Part shown: positions 53,759 through 64,000 of the stretch, piece after piece
Position numbering within the stretch: the first letter of the stretch is position 1
Layout of the letters: each line of letters opens with the position of its first letter
Source: Eutypella sp. D-1
Taxonomy: Eukaryota > Ascomycota > Sordariomycetes > Xylariales > Diatrypaceae
Assembly (NCBI GenBank): GCA_023313575.1
Contig: JAJTTP010000001.1
Coordinates: 6,014,001-6,078,000, forward strand
DNA length: 64,000 nt
Direction: 5' to 3'
Notes under the pieces: generated by a model
Database searches by the model: none
What the model saw: only the letters and a program-made list of their open reading frames with translations
Told to the model about the DNA's origin: nothing
Position numbers and translations under genes: made by a program

Positions 53759-56700
53759 GGCGGATTTAGGCTGTCTTTGAGTGATAACAACCTAAAACCC
53801 CAGGTTCGTATCACGAAAGACAGTGAAATGGTGCCATGTGATATGTCAATAGGTCTATTGGGACTTTCAACAAGTCGGGTGGAATCCAACCCAAGAGCAT
53901 GCATGGGCTGACATCCTTTGCAACGATATCTGATGCAATACTATTAATGTGTCGATACAGCCGCCTGTATTGATCTCCACCACGAATGTATTTTCCTGGA
54001 GTCCTAAACCTGCACGTGTAAAGTAGGTCGTGGTGGGTAAGGCTGTGTGCATCTTGGTAGGATTGTTTAGCGTTGCACCATTTGATCCTCCTGCTTTCCC
54101 ACTGTGTCCAATCACTCTCTCTCCGCCGTTTGGATGCAACCTTATGCAATATGGGTTAACTGAACGCTGCGATGAATTTAACTGGCTCGTTGGTACATTA
54201 CCCGAGATCATCTTGCATAAGCTATCATGAAGTTGAAAACCTAATTAGGTTTGCTATCCTTTGTATATCTAGCAGTCATAATTTTGGGCGAAGTAAATGA
54301 TGTTTTTTTTTTTCTTTTTCTAAGTTCGAACGGTCCAATTGGGACCAGGTTGTGACCGTCTAAATAGTGGTAGTCTGCCGTCGCCCAGAGCCGTATCAGG
54401 ACCACAAAGGCCCAAAAGTACAACTCAGTTGGGTTGCGAGATATCTGTTACTGTCAACATCATTATGACATTATCATGCGGGTTTTAGGGATCAGAGTGA
54501 TAAGGTAAGCATCGCGAATATATTAAGGGCGTACCACAGCTGAAACCTATAGGAGTAGGGGGGAAATCCCAAAGACTGAGGGGATTCTAGCCATATATAG
54601 ACCCCGCACGGTCACGTGCCCGTATCCCTTGCCCCTGACCCCTGACAGACATTTATATAGATCGTGCCGAGCCGTGATATCACCCTTTCGCGGCTCTCCA
54701 CTGCTTCCCTGGATGTCAAAGACGTTATCATGAGCCCTGATTATTGCCTCATTGGATTGAATCCCTGGCATTACATCAAGGTATCCGTTATCCCGTAAGC
54801 GCTCGTTGTCCCCGTCTTCTTGCTCAACCACCATGAAAAGACCCAAGGGGCTTGCGGACTAATGGGCGCAGTATAGGAAGGCATGCGTTAACCACACTCA
54901 GTTCGATCTCCAGACCTCCGAAGTTAAGATCTGGCATAACGCTGTGTGCAAAACCGCTTGGGTCCAGCACACGTGCGCGCGGCAACAAGGCCGCAAATTC
55001 TGTAAATAGAAGTTAGGCGGTCTCGTAGGCTTCCCATGGAATTGAAACGTGTACAAGAGAGGAAAGAAATATAGGAAGCGGGAGATGCAGGCAAGAGACA
55101 GGGCTCATAGTAGTCCAAGGCTCAGAATGTTATTGATAGACATCTTCTCCACAGGCCATGTGGACGCCAACACCGCCATGGAGTACAACTAGGCCGAGTG
55201 ATTACCAGTAAACCCAAATGTAAACCGTAAGGTTTATATTGATGCTGATCAACGCACGAGCATATCCCACGCCAACGACGGCAATGGTAAATAACTAGAC
55301 ACGGACGCTCATATATCAGGGGGGCTGGTAAAAGAGACAGAAAGAAATGTATTAAAAGCCCAACATACAAGGCTAGCGACAATAGGGTAATCCTCGATAG
55401 CTGGGACCCTTGATAGCTAGGTAAGAACAGAACATGATGACGATCTAGCCACAAGTTAATCATATACGTGTCTAATTCTACTCCGTAGAAGCGGTCTAAT
55501 CTAGTAATAACTACAAGGAGTTCACATTATCAACCATGGTTTTGCACCCTTTCGTGTGGGGCCCCATACTTATGTCCAGTCCCATGGATACCCAGAATCT
55601 TTATAGGGGCTTAACTGATCACAGCATGGCCAGGTCCGAGGAAAGCCGGGGGGCCAAGGCTGAATCACCGTCATACTAAGTTCCTGAGGTTATATCAAAC
55701 GGAACATGTTATTACGCTGGGAGAATACTTTACCTAAACTTATTGCTAACCGAAGTAGTTTTGAACCCATGTGATGCAATGTCATGAGGGGCTGGCTTTA
55801 CAAAGTTTTCAAATGCTTCTTTTAGACCACAAGCCACACCCTGGTCCGATTTGCATCAGATTGGTACCGGCAAATTAGCGTCAAATCCTTCGTACCGAGT
55901 AATCTCGCTAACGTGCTCATGCCAAAATCGCACATCTGAACTCCAAGTCGCAAAGGCCAACCTGCTGTATGAGGAATCCTGGTTATATCGGGCGACCATA
56001 TGAGTCAAATGAACAGGTATGTGGGCAAGCACGTGCAAATCTACAGCGATACGTAAGCCTTGTGATCTGGAGATCGATCTTACCCACCTTCGACAAAACG
56101 ATCGTTGTTCAGGGGTTGCAACCAGAGCCCCTGCTTCCGAGGCTACCGGCACATATACACATACTATGTATGCTGTATAAGATATGTTCGAACTTTTCAC
56201 GATGCAAGCTTTGCACAGCTTCACCCCACCAGATATCACATCCTCAGATGTTAAAAATTGTCGTTAGATCCGGTGTCTCAGGGTTCATGTGAAAATGTCC
56301 GAAGCACAGCGCCGTCCAACTACTAATAGCTAATTACTAGCAGTAGTTTGCTGGTCTAAGCCCGCGCACGGTTCCAGCCCAGCAACCAATCCACTAACTA
56401 CTCAGGTACTGTCGAAGCAGCTCGCGACGCTTCACTATTAGTCTTACACTAGGCCGGTTAGGGGTCGCGAGTCCTGGCCGCCCCGATTTTCTGGTCTATC
56501 AGTGTTCGATGGACACGACCGGCCCTGAGACCGAGAGTCTCCAGCGATCCAGGCACGAGCGGGTCCAGAAGGAAATCGAAGCTCTATTCTTTCTTTGACA
56601 TTTGACAGCTGAAACGCGAGCTCTCGAGGTCCCGGGCCGATTCCCCAGCGCCTACTTCTGTACCAATGAGCCTCTGATTCTCACCACGATGAGAAGGTCG

Positions 56701-58083
56701 CGTGCTTTTCAGCTCTGGTTAGTTTGCTGTAGACTTTAGGTAGACTCTACGAGGCGTCTCAGTAAGCTGTGCGCGGCGCTGTGCCTGCGTAGTAAAACAA
56801 CGCTACCAAGTGCCAGATTGACGGGCTGGATCGGCGTCGATCATACCGCGTGTGTGGCGCGGATTGACCGGCACTAAACGGAGACGAAGCTATCTCGCGT
56901 TCGGATAAGACCATAACCACAACCGTTGCTAAGTGAGTATGTTTTGCAGATGCTATTCCTCGTAAGGAGAGTACGTAATAGTAGTGGGAGATGGTTGCGA
57001 TGCCAAGACGCTGGAGAATTGTCTGCTGTAACTAACAATAGCTGTCGTGCTAGTAGCCTATATGACCTCTGTTAATGTTTTACTTACTGCCCCTTTCTTC
57101 CAGGTCGGATCGCCTCCTCATCATATAATCAGTACAGATGCCGGGAGTGAAACATCTTGTCACAATATACTATGTTAACCAGAGTCAATCCGTATGCACG
57201 ATACTCACATATCACATTATAGAGTACGCTCGCACAGACTAAGGGGTTGAGATCACAATACATAGTATATATACACTAGAGCAGAACCACGTGGCAGGAA
57301 AACTTGAGCGTGCACCATTCAACTGGCACGTACGCCACAGACCCGCCTACGAGTCGACTAGACGGTAGGCTCCGGGTCTACCTACGCACGGTCCACACGT
57401 TCTCCGACAACGATAGAACAGAAGCCCTCGGAATATGCCAAGTTCCATGAGAGGAAGTCAAGGGAGACTACACCGAAGACAGCGTGGCGGCCTCGAGTCT
57501 AAGAAACGCTAGTCGCCGTTAGCCCTCCAGAGGTCCCGTAACCTGCACAATGAGTGCGACGGCCGTCATGAGGCCCGCGAGGCGCTAAGTTAGTTCTTAC
57601 TGATCTTCTCAAGAGACCTATCGTAGTTAGATGTAGAGATCCTCCAAGTATGAATTTTGGTGGGCTCCTCTTCGACTAAATAACAAAAGGACATAGGCAA
57701 CTCATGGCAAGGAGACCTCGCAGGGTTCTCCAGGCTTTCTGTCCCTGTCAGGCTGCTCGGCGTGCACGCTCCATCTCGAGTGCATTGATGGGTGGACGCG
57801 AGCTATCTCTCTAGTCCGGAGGCTAGGTGGACTTGTTACTAATAAGGACTCTCCTCGCTTTACTGTGATGTGCGTAGTATATGGAGCCTGCATCGGTGGA
57901 TTCGCCTTCGTTGAACCAGAGTTTCTGTTCGACCCGGAATTCTGGTCGAGCCTGGTTTTGCATATTACCTTACATATCCCCCCGGGGTCGTGCTTTCGGC
58001 ACTGAGACCCGTAGGCATCTTCTCTAACGACACGTAGGTCCGCCTGATTACGTGCCCAAGGACCCGGAAGCGCTCAAGTGAGG
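53759..58083. other. Gene desert of 4.3 kb
   Basis: No supported gene. Base composition is moderate (not the extreme A/T of repeat-induced point mutation), and short frames on both strands carry no recognisable domains. Around 56450-56700 and 57300-57960 the sequence is G/C-richer with palindrome-like patches such as TCTGTTCGACCCGGAATTCTGGTCGAG (57925-57951); this may be old mobile-element debris but no terminal repeats, primer-binding site or polymerase motifs could be identified. Confidence 0.45.
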
Positions 58084-59815
58084 ATGGTGGCGGACCTTGA
58101 CTCTGGCTTTACTCTGTCAGCAGAGAGCGGCACCTTGTCCCCGCTGCCAGACTTCCACCGCAAAGGGCTGACCGCCATTGCCGTGCTCGGAGCCCTTTCT
58201 TTCTTTTCGTGTGGCGTCCTGCTCTTGTACCTCTCGTATAAGTTGGCAAGATGGCGGTTACAAAGCCCGACGGCGAGCGGTAGGCGGGCCGAGGAGGAGC
58301 AGGCCGCAGCGACGCACGACCTGTCTCTGGGGTTGGCACAGAAAAACTTCGGCCGCGGGCAGCCCAGGCTGGCGGGCAGTCGCGAAGACGTGGGGCAGAC
58401 TCTGCGGGAGCAGCAGAAATCGCATGTGCAAGAGCAGATGCGACCGCAATCGCTGCAGGAGGAACAGAGCCCGCTGCCGGTCAAGAAGGCGCCGAATCAG
58501 TTCCTCATTCTCATCTTCAACCTGCTGCTCGCCGACATGCACCAGGCGACGGCCTTCATGCTGAGCGCGGAGTGGGTGCGGATCAACGGTATCACCGTGG
58601 GCATCCCGATCTGCTGGGCCCAGGGCTGGTTCGTCTCGACTGGCGACCTGGCCTCGAGCTGCTTCACCGGCGCCGTCGCCATCTACACGTACCTCGTCAT
58701 TGTGAGGAACTGGAAGCCGTCCTACAGGCTTCTGTATTCTGCCATCGCTATCATATGGGCGTTCATCTATCTTATGGCCATCCTCGGCGTTGCCATTACC
58801 CGGGATGGAAGGGGTAGGGGTGGTTTTTATGTCCGCGCTGCGGCCTGGGTAAGTCATACACTGTGTTGGCGAACGTTGGGGAAATCTCTGCTGCGTGATT
58901 GTATGCTTTTGTTTCGGCTGGAAGCTTACGAGTGACTCTATTCATCAGTGCTGGGTGAACATCGAATACGAAAGCCATCGGCTTTGGCTCCACTACCTCT
59001 GGATGTTCCTCTCCCTCGCGCTCACGACTGTACTTTACGGCCTCATATTCTACCACCTCCGACCTCGATCATCCTCGTCATCCCAATCCTCATCCGGGGG
59101 CCGGCAGCAGCAACAACAACAACAACAAGACGGAAGGGCTTCTTCGAACCCAGGCCCATCGAAATCCCACCCCGCCTTCCTCATCTACCCGATCATCTAC
59201 GTGGCGTGCACGGCGCCGCTGGCACTGGGCCGCATCGCGACCATGGCGGGCGTCGACGTCAGCGTCAAGTCCTTCTGCGTGGCCGGCGCGCTGATCGCGT
59301 CGAACGGGTGGCTCGACGTCGTCCTGTTCTCCACGACGCGCCACCACATCCTCTTCGACGCCCCCGCCGACTCCGAGGATACCGGCCTCGATACCTTCGC
59401 CTTCATGCGCACCCCCGTTACCCGTCGCTACGGCAACATGGTCTGGGTTCAGGGCGGTGCCCGTGCCGGCGCCCCGGATCATGACGATGACCATGAGCCG
59501 AGGTCCCGGCGGAGAAACGGCTCGTCGGGTTGGGAGCGCATTGGCGAGCGTATGGGATGGGGCGGGGGCAGGAGGGCAGGACACTATAAAGGCACATCGC
59601 GCGAGTGGGTTGGGGCCCCCGGCAGCGTGAGCCAGGAATCCCTCCGGGGCCGCGGGTCCGGCTACGCCCAGGACGGCGGCATCCAGATGGACACTGTCAC
59701 CACGGTCGTGGTGGAGGTCGAGCAGGATAAGAAGCAGTCGCGCTCTCGCGCCCCCTCCGCCTTCTCTGGCGAGGACTCCGATAAGGCGTTTGAGCGGCAG
59801 ACGGGAGGCTTGTAG
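58084..59815 (+). CDS. Fungal seven-transmembrane G-protein-coupled receptor
   Basis: Two exons (58084..58848 and 58949..59815; 100-base intron GTAAGT..CATCAG) encode 543 residues. TM1 is at ~residues 25-53 (LTAIAVLGALSFFSCGVLLLYLSYKL). TM2 contains NQFLILIFNLLLADMHQATAFML, TM3 GDLASSCFTGAVAIYTYLVIV, TM4 LYSAIAIIWAFIYLMAILGVA, TM5 HYLWMFLSLALTTVLYGLIFY, TM6 AFLIYPIIYVACTAPLALGR and TM7 FCVAGALIASNGWLDVVLFSTTR. The NLLLADMHQA and W-V-N-I-E-Y/C pattern places it with fungal carbon-source or cAMP-receptor-like (Git3-related) receptors. The first intracellular loop is unusually long (~80 residues, Gln/Arg-rich), the third holds a Ser and Gln run, and a ~140-residue cytosolic tail follows. The ligand is unknown; signalling through G-alpha is inferred. 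A GTG two codons upstream is not used. Confidence 0.88.
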
Positions 59816-60241
59816 GATTAGATAGTTACTTAGTGACTAATTGGATTGTATAGAAATCAAGTTGCTGAAATATGAAATGTGACCTCTGGGTGGTGTAGAG
59901 GATTTCGTAGACAACAACCTTACGTCGCTAATCGAAAGGAGTGAGTACATAGACCAACTACCACTTATCAGCGATAACCTGAGAAATGACTTGGTAAGAC
60001 ATGCCCTGTATCATGAGATCATATCATGATAATCTACGAATACGGAACTAAGGACGGATACCACATGGGGTCGTCAATACGTTGTTTACGATGACGCTCG
60101 ACCCCTGAGGTGAGGCAATTTGAGGGTGTGACAGTTGACAAGATCCGATGGAGCTGAAGCCAACAATATGAGGCATCCTCGAGAGACTTTTTTCCGTGCA
60201 TTAACTGTCACCAGCCATGAGGACTGTCACAAGGATGTCTC

Positions 60242-60424
60242 ATGCAAGCAAGTCGTTTCGAATCTTCGGCATGCTTTTTGACCTATACGGTACCTATCCT
60301 ACTGCTTAGCACAGGATACGCAGAGAGCCAGGAACCGTTTAAAAAAGAATTTGAAGCCCACCAATGGAGAGACGAGGAAGTTCCGACTACACTCGACTCT
60401 CGGCAAAAACGGAGCAAATACTGA
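60242..60424 (+). CDS. Possible small secreted protein (weak)
   Basis: A 60-codon frame whose first ~28 residues resemble a signal peptide (FLTYTVPILLLSTGYAESQ), followed by a charged region ending QKRSKY with a dibasic KR that Kex2-like proteases could cut. No cysteine pairs in the mature part and no family is recognised; such a frame could arise by chance in 3.9 kb of spacer. Confidence 0.22.
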   Translation: MQASRFESSACFLTYTVPILLLSTGYAESQEPFKKEFEAHQWRDEEVPTTLDSRQKRSKY

Positions 60425-61785
60425 GGGCCGTGGGCCAGGCTCGGCGTTCGCCGTGGCCTACTTTGAAGTAGAAAGAGCATAGGCAGAGCAGGTGTGTATG
60501 TGGCTGTTACTTACCTTAACAGCAGACGTAGAAAAGTGCTGTTCGGCCTGACAACGTCGCAGACCCATCACATCACCCGCATGACAGGATATAGATTGAT
60601 TAACCGTGCTATATGATGATCTCACAAGGTGAACGTTTCTGAAAGGGGTATTCTAAATCTGTGTAGTCGGCCCCTTCTTCTACGTAGCAACAGTCGAAAT
60701 ACAGGACGCTGCGCCGCGAAGATAGGTATATATAACTACATCCTGATCAAAGAGGGGATTCTACCACGAGGTTGTTGGCGCCCGGATTGATGTGGTTTAA
60801 AGCAGTAAGCTGGGTTGGGGGCGGATTGATGTAATCCTCGATGAGATCGGTGCCAAGACAAACCCAAGTGTCCAGCCGGGGACTTTCTGGGAGACTTGGT
60901 CGAATGCATTTGACTATTCCTCCCTCCCTCCCGCTCCTTACCAACCACGATCTCAGAAGCGCCCACTTGTAGGTTGGAACTACATGGCGTATTTATGGAC
61001 GCACTCCAGATTCCTGATGGCTTCCTCTGCCCAGTAGCCGAGGGGAGGATGATAGAGCCCCGCATGGAATCCAACCTGAACTGAACAAGACCATGACTGG
61101 GGAACAGTATAGAGACGTGGTATCAGCCACATACCGTGACATTTGAGTCTCGGGTAGTCATCAGGAATTCTAGAGGTCTAGTCCACAGGTCTGGATGTGG
61201 CCGTGTCTTACCGGCTGTCCTACCAGTTGCCCCCCTGCCTGCCCCCCTTACCCGAGTCCAACAAGCCACAGCTAACGCGGTTTATACATAAGCACGCCAC
61301 CGGCAGCCACATGAAGGGGTTGTTGTCAATCTACTCTTCTTTATTTCATTAGGGGCATTCACTTCGGTAGTAGGTTAGAAAACTTATCATATAGCAAACC
61401 CAGCCGATCCATTGCCTTTTCGATTTAAAGTATCGAGGCCTCGTCTTATAAGACTTTCATCCAATATTCCTTTTACGTCGTGCTTAGTAAGATTGTCACC
61501 TAGTAACTAACTGCAATCCTATGCCAATACCAAGATCCCCATCTGGAAGTGAAGTGAAGTGATGGGATGTGACAAGGCTTCTTTCTCACCCATCCTATAC
61601 AGAGCCAGGGGTGGAGGTGGAGAGAGAGGAGGGAGGGGAGGTCAGCGGTAAGCAGCCAGGTCTAGCCAGGGTTGGCCAGGGCTGAAAAGCCTGCAGCCAG
61701 CATATTCGTTCCCACGCACCAAATCCATTTTCTTTTTTTTTTTTTCTTTTATCCCCCACCCCTATTTTACCGGATACTGGAAAAA

Positions 61786-61871
61786 AGAAGGAGAAGAAGA
61801 AGAAGAAGAAGAAGGAGAAGAAGAAGAAGAAGAAGGAGAAGAAGAAGAAGAAGAAGAAGAAGAAGAAGAAG
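61786..61871. repeat. (GAA)n trinucleotide microsatellite with GGA interruptions
   Basis: About 28 units of GAA/AAG with occasional GGA, preceded at 61731-61749 by a T run. In frame it would read as poly-Lys/Arg/Glu, but no gene uses it. Confidence 0.95.
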
Positions 61872-63497
61872 ACTGTAAAAAGAAAGATGAGGAGAAGTGG
61901 CTATGTATGTAATATGTATGGGAGAGAGATCTGCCGATAAGCCGGGATACATTGGATCGCCATGATAGCCAGGAATATAAGCAAGCATTCAGGAATATTG
62001 AGTATTCCGTACTGGAAACTTGCGAGACGTAATCTGGGTAATTATTTGGTGTGTGTGGCTAAGGATGTGTTGGATGATGTTCGGGTGTTGGAGGTGGTGA
62101 GGTTATTCTTAGTATGCGGTCTTCGGTCTTCGTCACGTGTATCATACATAATAAGAACTTCAGTAAGAACTTAGGTATAACATTACATTTCTCGCCATCT
62201 CTCCCCCTGTCTGTCCTACCTTTGCCATGTCCATTGTGTGAAGTCTATCTCTCTGCCCAGGTGTAGGTTTCCAATCAAATCCTAACACGGCATACCCCGA
62301 AGATCACCCAATTATGCCCACTACATAAGTATGTACATATATATGCCCCCGGCAGTCCGGCCACTTAAACTGTCCGACTGGGTGGGAATGTGGGAAATGT
62401 GGCCCGGGGGAACTTTCCATTTCACCTCCAGATGGTTACGCACTAGTCTAATTAAAGGTTAGCGACAACTCCACCTATTGAAGTACCTACAACCGGTACA
62501 TACCGGGTAAGTACTTAGATACTTCATAGCGGACATCTAATCCACCAGTCAGCCAAGTCCACCCGCTATTTTGCACTTACCCGCCCAACCTCTAACTAAA
62601 CTAAACCCTAACCTCATCAACTTCCATTATTATTCATCTAGAACACCATCACCATCACCCTCGCCCTCACGATCATCGCTATCATCATCAACAACAATCC
62701 CATTTGTAACCCCCCCTATCAACTCTACACACATGTATCATTCTATAGAATATCACACCTAGACGGCTCCCTCCACCCCTGTAAGGCTATATCGCTTTCA
62801 GGCATATCCTCCCGGAGCTAGATCGTCTACTGCTGCTGCGTCTTCTACTACTACTACTAAGTCAGTCCTATCACGCAAGGGAGAGAGAGGTCTGTGGTGT
62901 GTCTATCTGCCTGTCTCTGCCTGTCTGTCTCTTGTCTATCTCTCTCTGTCTATCTGTCGGTCATGTTTCAAAGCTACCCAGAACTGACAATCACGATTAT
63001 TACGGGACAGCCCGAGCGAACCTCCGAGGCCCCTTTCCCCCCTTGATTCGACGCTTTTTGCTTTTTTCCGATTTGATTCTCTTTTGGCTTTGGCATTTCC
63101 AACTTTTTTTATTACTTTTTTTTCTTACACTTTTTGCCCTTCCCATCCACCCCTTTACTGTTTCCTTGTTTTCCAATTCAAATTAGTTATACGCACAATT
63201 CTTTTCTGCCGTGCTAGCCTCTCCGTATACGACGTCGGCGACACCAACAACCAACATCCAACATCCACCCATTACACGACACCGGCACCAACACCGACAC
63301 CAACACCGACACCAACACCGACGACGTCAGCATCTTACTCATATCATCCATTGCGTTCTTGTTGGCAAGCGAAACAAGCGAATCCACTGAAACTCCGTAA
63401 CTGGCTGGGTCAGCACACGTTCTATATATTCTTTCTTTACCAAAGTAGCTCGTATTGTCTGTCAGGAAACGAAGCTTCTGCCTCTTATCGTTATCGA

Positions 63498-63559
63498 ATG
63501 GACTAGATGAAATCCCATCCCGTCATCAACCGGTTTCCGTTCCATCCGGTTTAATGTGA
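63498..63559 (+). promoter_or_regulatory. Three consecutive minimal upstream reading frames
   Basis: Within 185 bases before the ATG at 63679 are ATG GAC TAG (63498-63506), an immediately following 15-residue frame (63507-63554) and an ATG TGA start-stop that overlaps its stop codon (63554-63559). If the leader is transcribed unspliced, such frames would limit translation of the main frame and could make it stress-responsive. Confidence 0.4.
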
Positions 63560-63678
63560 TCGATCGAGCAGCTCTTCGACTTACTGCACTTGCATTTGCG
63601 CCCGCACCGCAAACCCCACAAACCTCCCCGCAGAACCCCAACCCCACGATATCATCAAACCGCGTTGTTGCCTCCATC

Positions 63679-64000
63679 ATGCCGCGACGGCCTCCTGGCG
63701 AGGGACGGCTGGTCGCTCAACAGCGCAAGGTTCTGCTCGCCTTGGCTTTTATTCTCCTGCCTTGGCTTCCCATAGTCGACGCTCAGCAGCAGCAGCGACA
63801 GGAGCAGTTATCTCCTCAAAGTGCTCCCCTAGCCCATCATATCCTCGATAACCCCGACCTTGATAAAGACGACGAGGCACGGCATGCCGGTCATGCTGGT
63901 CATGCTCGAACGGGGTCCTCTCCCATCGAAGGCCGTCACGCCCTCAATGACATCTTAACCTCCCCCGACACGGCCGCAGTCCACACCAGTACCCGCCGCC
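63679..64000 (+). CDS. N-terminus of a signal-peptide protein, possibly IRE1 kinase/RNase (cut by window edge)
   Basis: Open from the ATG at 63679 to the window edge, 107 codons. The start is Arg/Pro-rich (MPRRPPGEGR) and followed by a hydrophobic signal segment KVLLALAFILLPWLPIVDA, a likely cleavage site before QQQQ, and then a polar, Gln/Asp-rich luminal region with HAGHAGHA and GRHALNDILTSPD. The combination MPRRPP, LLPWL..DAQQQQ and GRHALND resembles my memory of filamentous-fungal IRE1, the ER-stress sensor kinase/endoribonuclease, whose luminal domain would follow. No diagnostic kinase or RNase sequence lies in the window, so the assignment is tentative; a membrane or secreted protein is secure. 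Confidence 0.6.
   Translation, partial: MPRRPPGEGRLVAQQRKVLLALAFILLPWLPIVDAQQQQRQEQLSPQSAPLAHHILDNPDLDKDDEARHAGHAGHARTGSSPIEGRHALNDILTSPDTAAVHTSTRR

Larger units (their letters stand above)
59816..63678. other. Spacer with (GAA)n array and upstream leader of the last gene
   Basis: 3.9 kb without a confident gene. It holds one small signal-peptide-like frame (60242-60424, listed separately), T and GAA runs near 61731-61871, CT-rich and ACCAACACCGAC repeats near 62900-63320, and three tiny reading frames just before the last gene. The T-rich and C/T-rich sequence from ~63050 to 63180 looks like a fungal promoter or leader pyrimidine tract. Confidence 0.55.

Noticed and set aside
55800..57960. 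Possible LTR retrotransposon remnant
   Set aside because: No matching terminal repeats, primer-binding site, target-site duplication or reverse-transcriptase motif could be found by eye.
61672..61878. Frame ending in a poly-Arg run
   Set aside because: It is the translated (GAA)n microsatellite, not a gene.
1..64000. tRNA, 5S rRNA, CRISPR and bacterial-type operon signals
   Set aside because: Looked for B-box-like GGTTCGA contexts, 5S-like segments and regularly spaced repeats; none formed a credible gene or array. Absence of tRNA cannot be proven without a covariance-model search.

Overview
The window looks like nuclear DNA of a filamentous ascomycete, probably a Sordariomycete; this is inferred, and order level cannot be fixed from sequence alone. 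Protein-coding genes have short GT..AG introns (about 50-200 bases) with fungal donors (GTAAGT, GTGAGT, GTACGT), strong G/C preference at third codon positions, and long untranslated spacers full of microsatellites, especially dispersed TACC/GGTA tetranucleotide runs. No prokaryotic operon, CRISPR array, rRNA or convincing tRNA was seen.

Layout. 0-10.6 kb holds conserved housekeeping genes: the 5' part of a TRAPPII subunit (TRS130, minus), divergent from methylthioribose-1-phosphate isomerase (MRI1, plus), then a secreted M20 metallopeptidase and a five-exon Ser/Thr kinase, both minus. 13.6-22.5 kb holds a cytochrome P450, an NAD(P)-binding Rossmann protein, the mitochondrial phosphate carrier, a C2H2 zinc finger/DEDDh exonuclease gene split by one intron, and a YdeI-type protein. 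23.6-41.8 kb is accessory in character: four intronless proteins of unrecognised family, two of which appear to be distant relatives, are interspersed with a secreted S10 carboxypeptidase, a secreted M43 metalloprotease and a GT31-like glycosyltransferase, with a 4.4 kb gene-poor stretch. 42.2-48.3 kb returns to conserved genes: the ribosome-quality-control E3 ligase HEL2/ZNF598 and a DEK_C/SWIB chromatin protein (UAF30/TRI1 type). 48.3-58 kb is mostly non-coding and contains a GMC oxidoreductase pseudogene with at least six visible lesions. 58-64 kb holds a seven-helix receptor with a long first intracellular loop, and the first ~107 codons of a membrane or secreted protein that resembles fungal IRE1.

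How the genes relate. Most are unlinked housekeeping functions (vesicle tethering, methionine salvage, phosphate import, RNA trimming, ribosome quality control, chromatin). The S10 and M43 proteases and the M20 peptidase fit external protein breakdown. The P450 and its Rossmann-fold neighbour could be co-functional but no backbone synthase is present, so this is not called a biosynthetic cluster. The least explained material is the set of orphan proteins between 23.6 and 41.8 kb, the triplicated ACGTCACT-containing repeat near 50.8 kb, and the tiny upstream reading frames before the gene at 63.7 kb.
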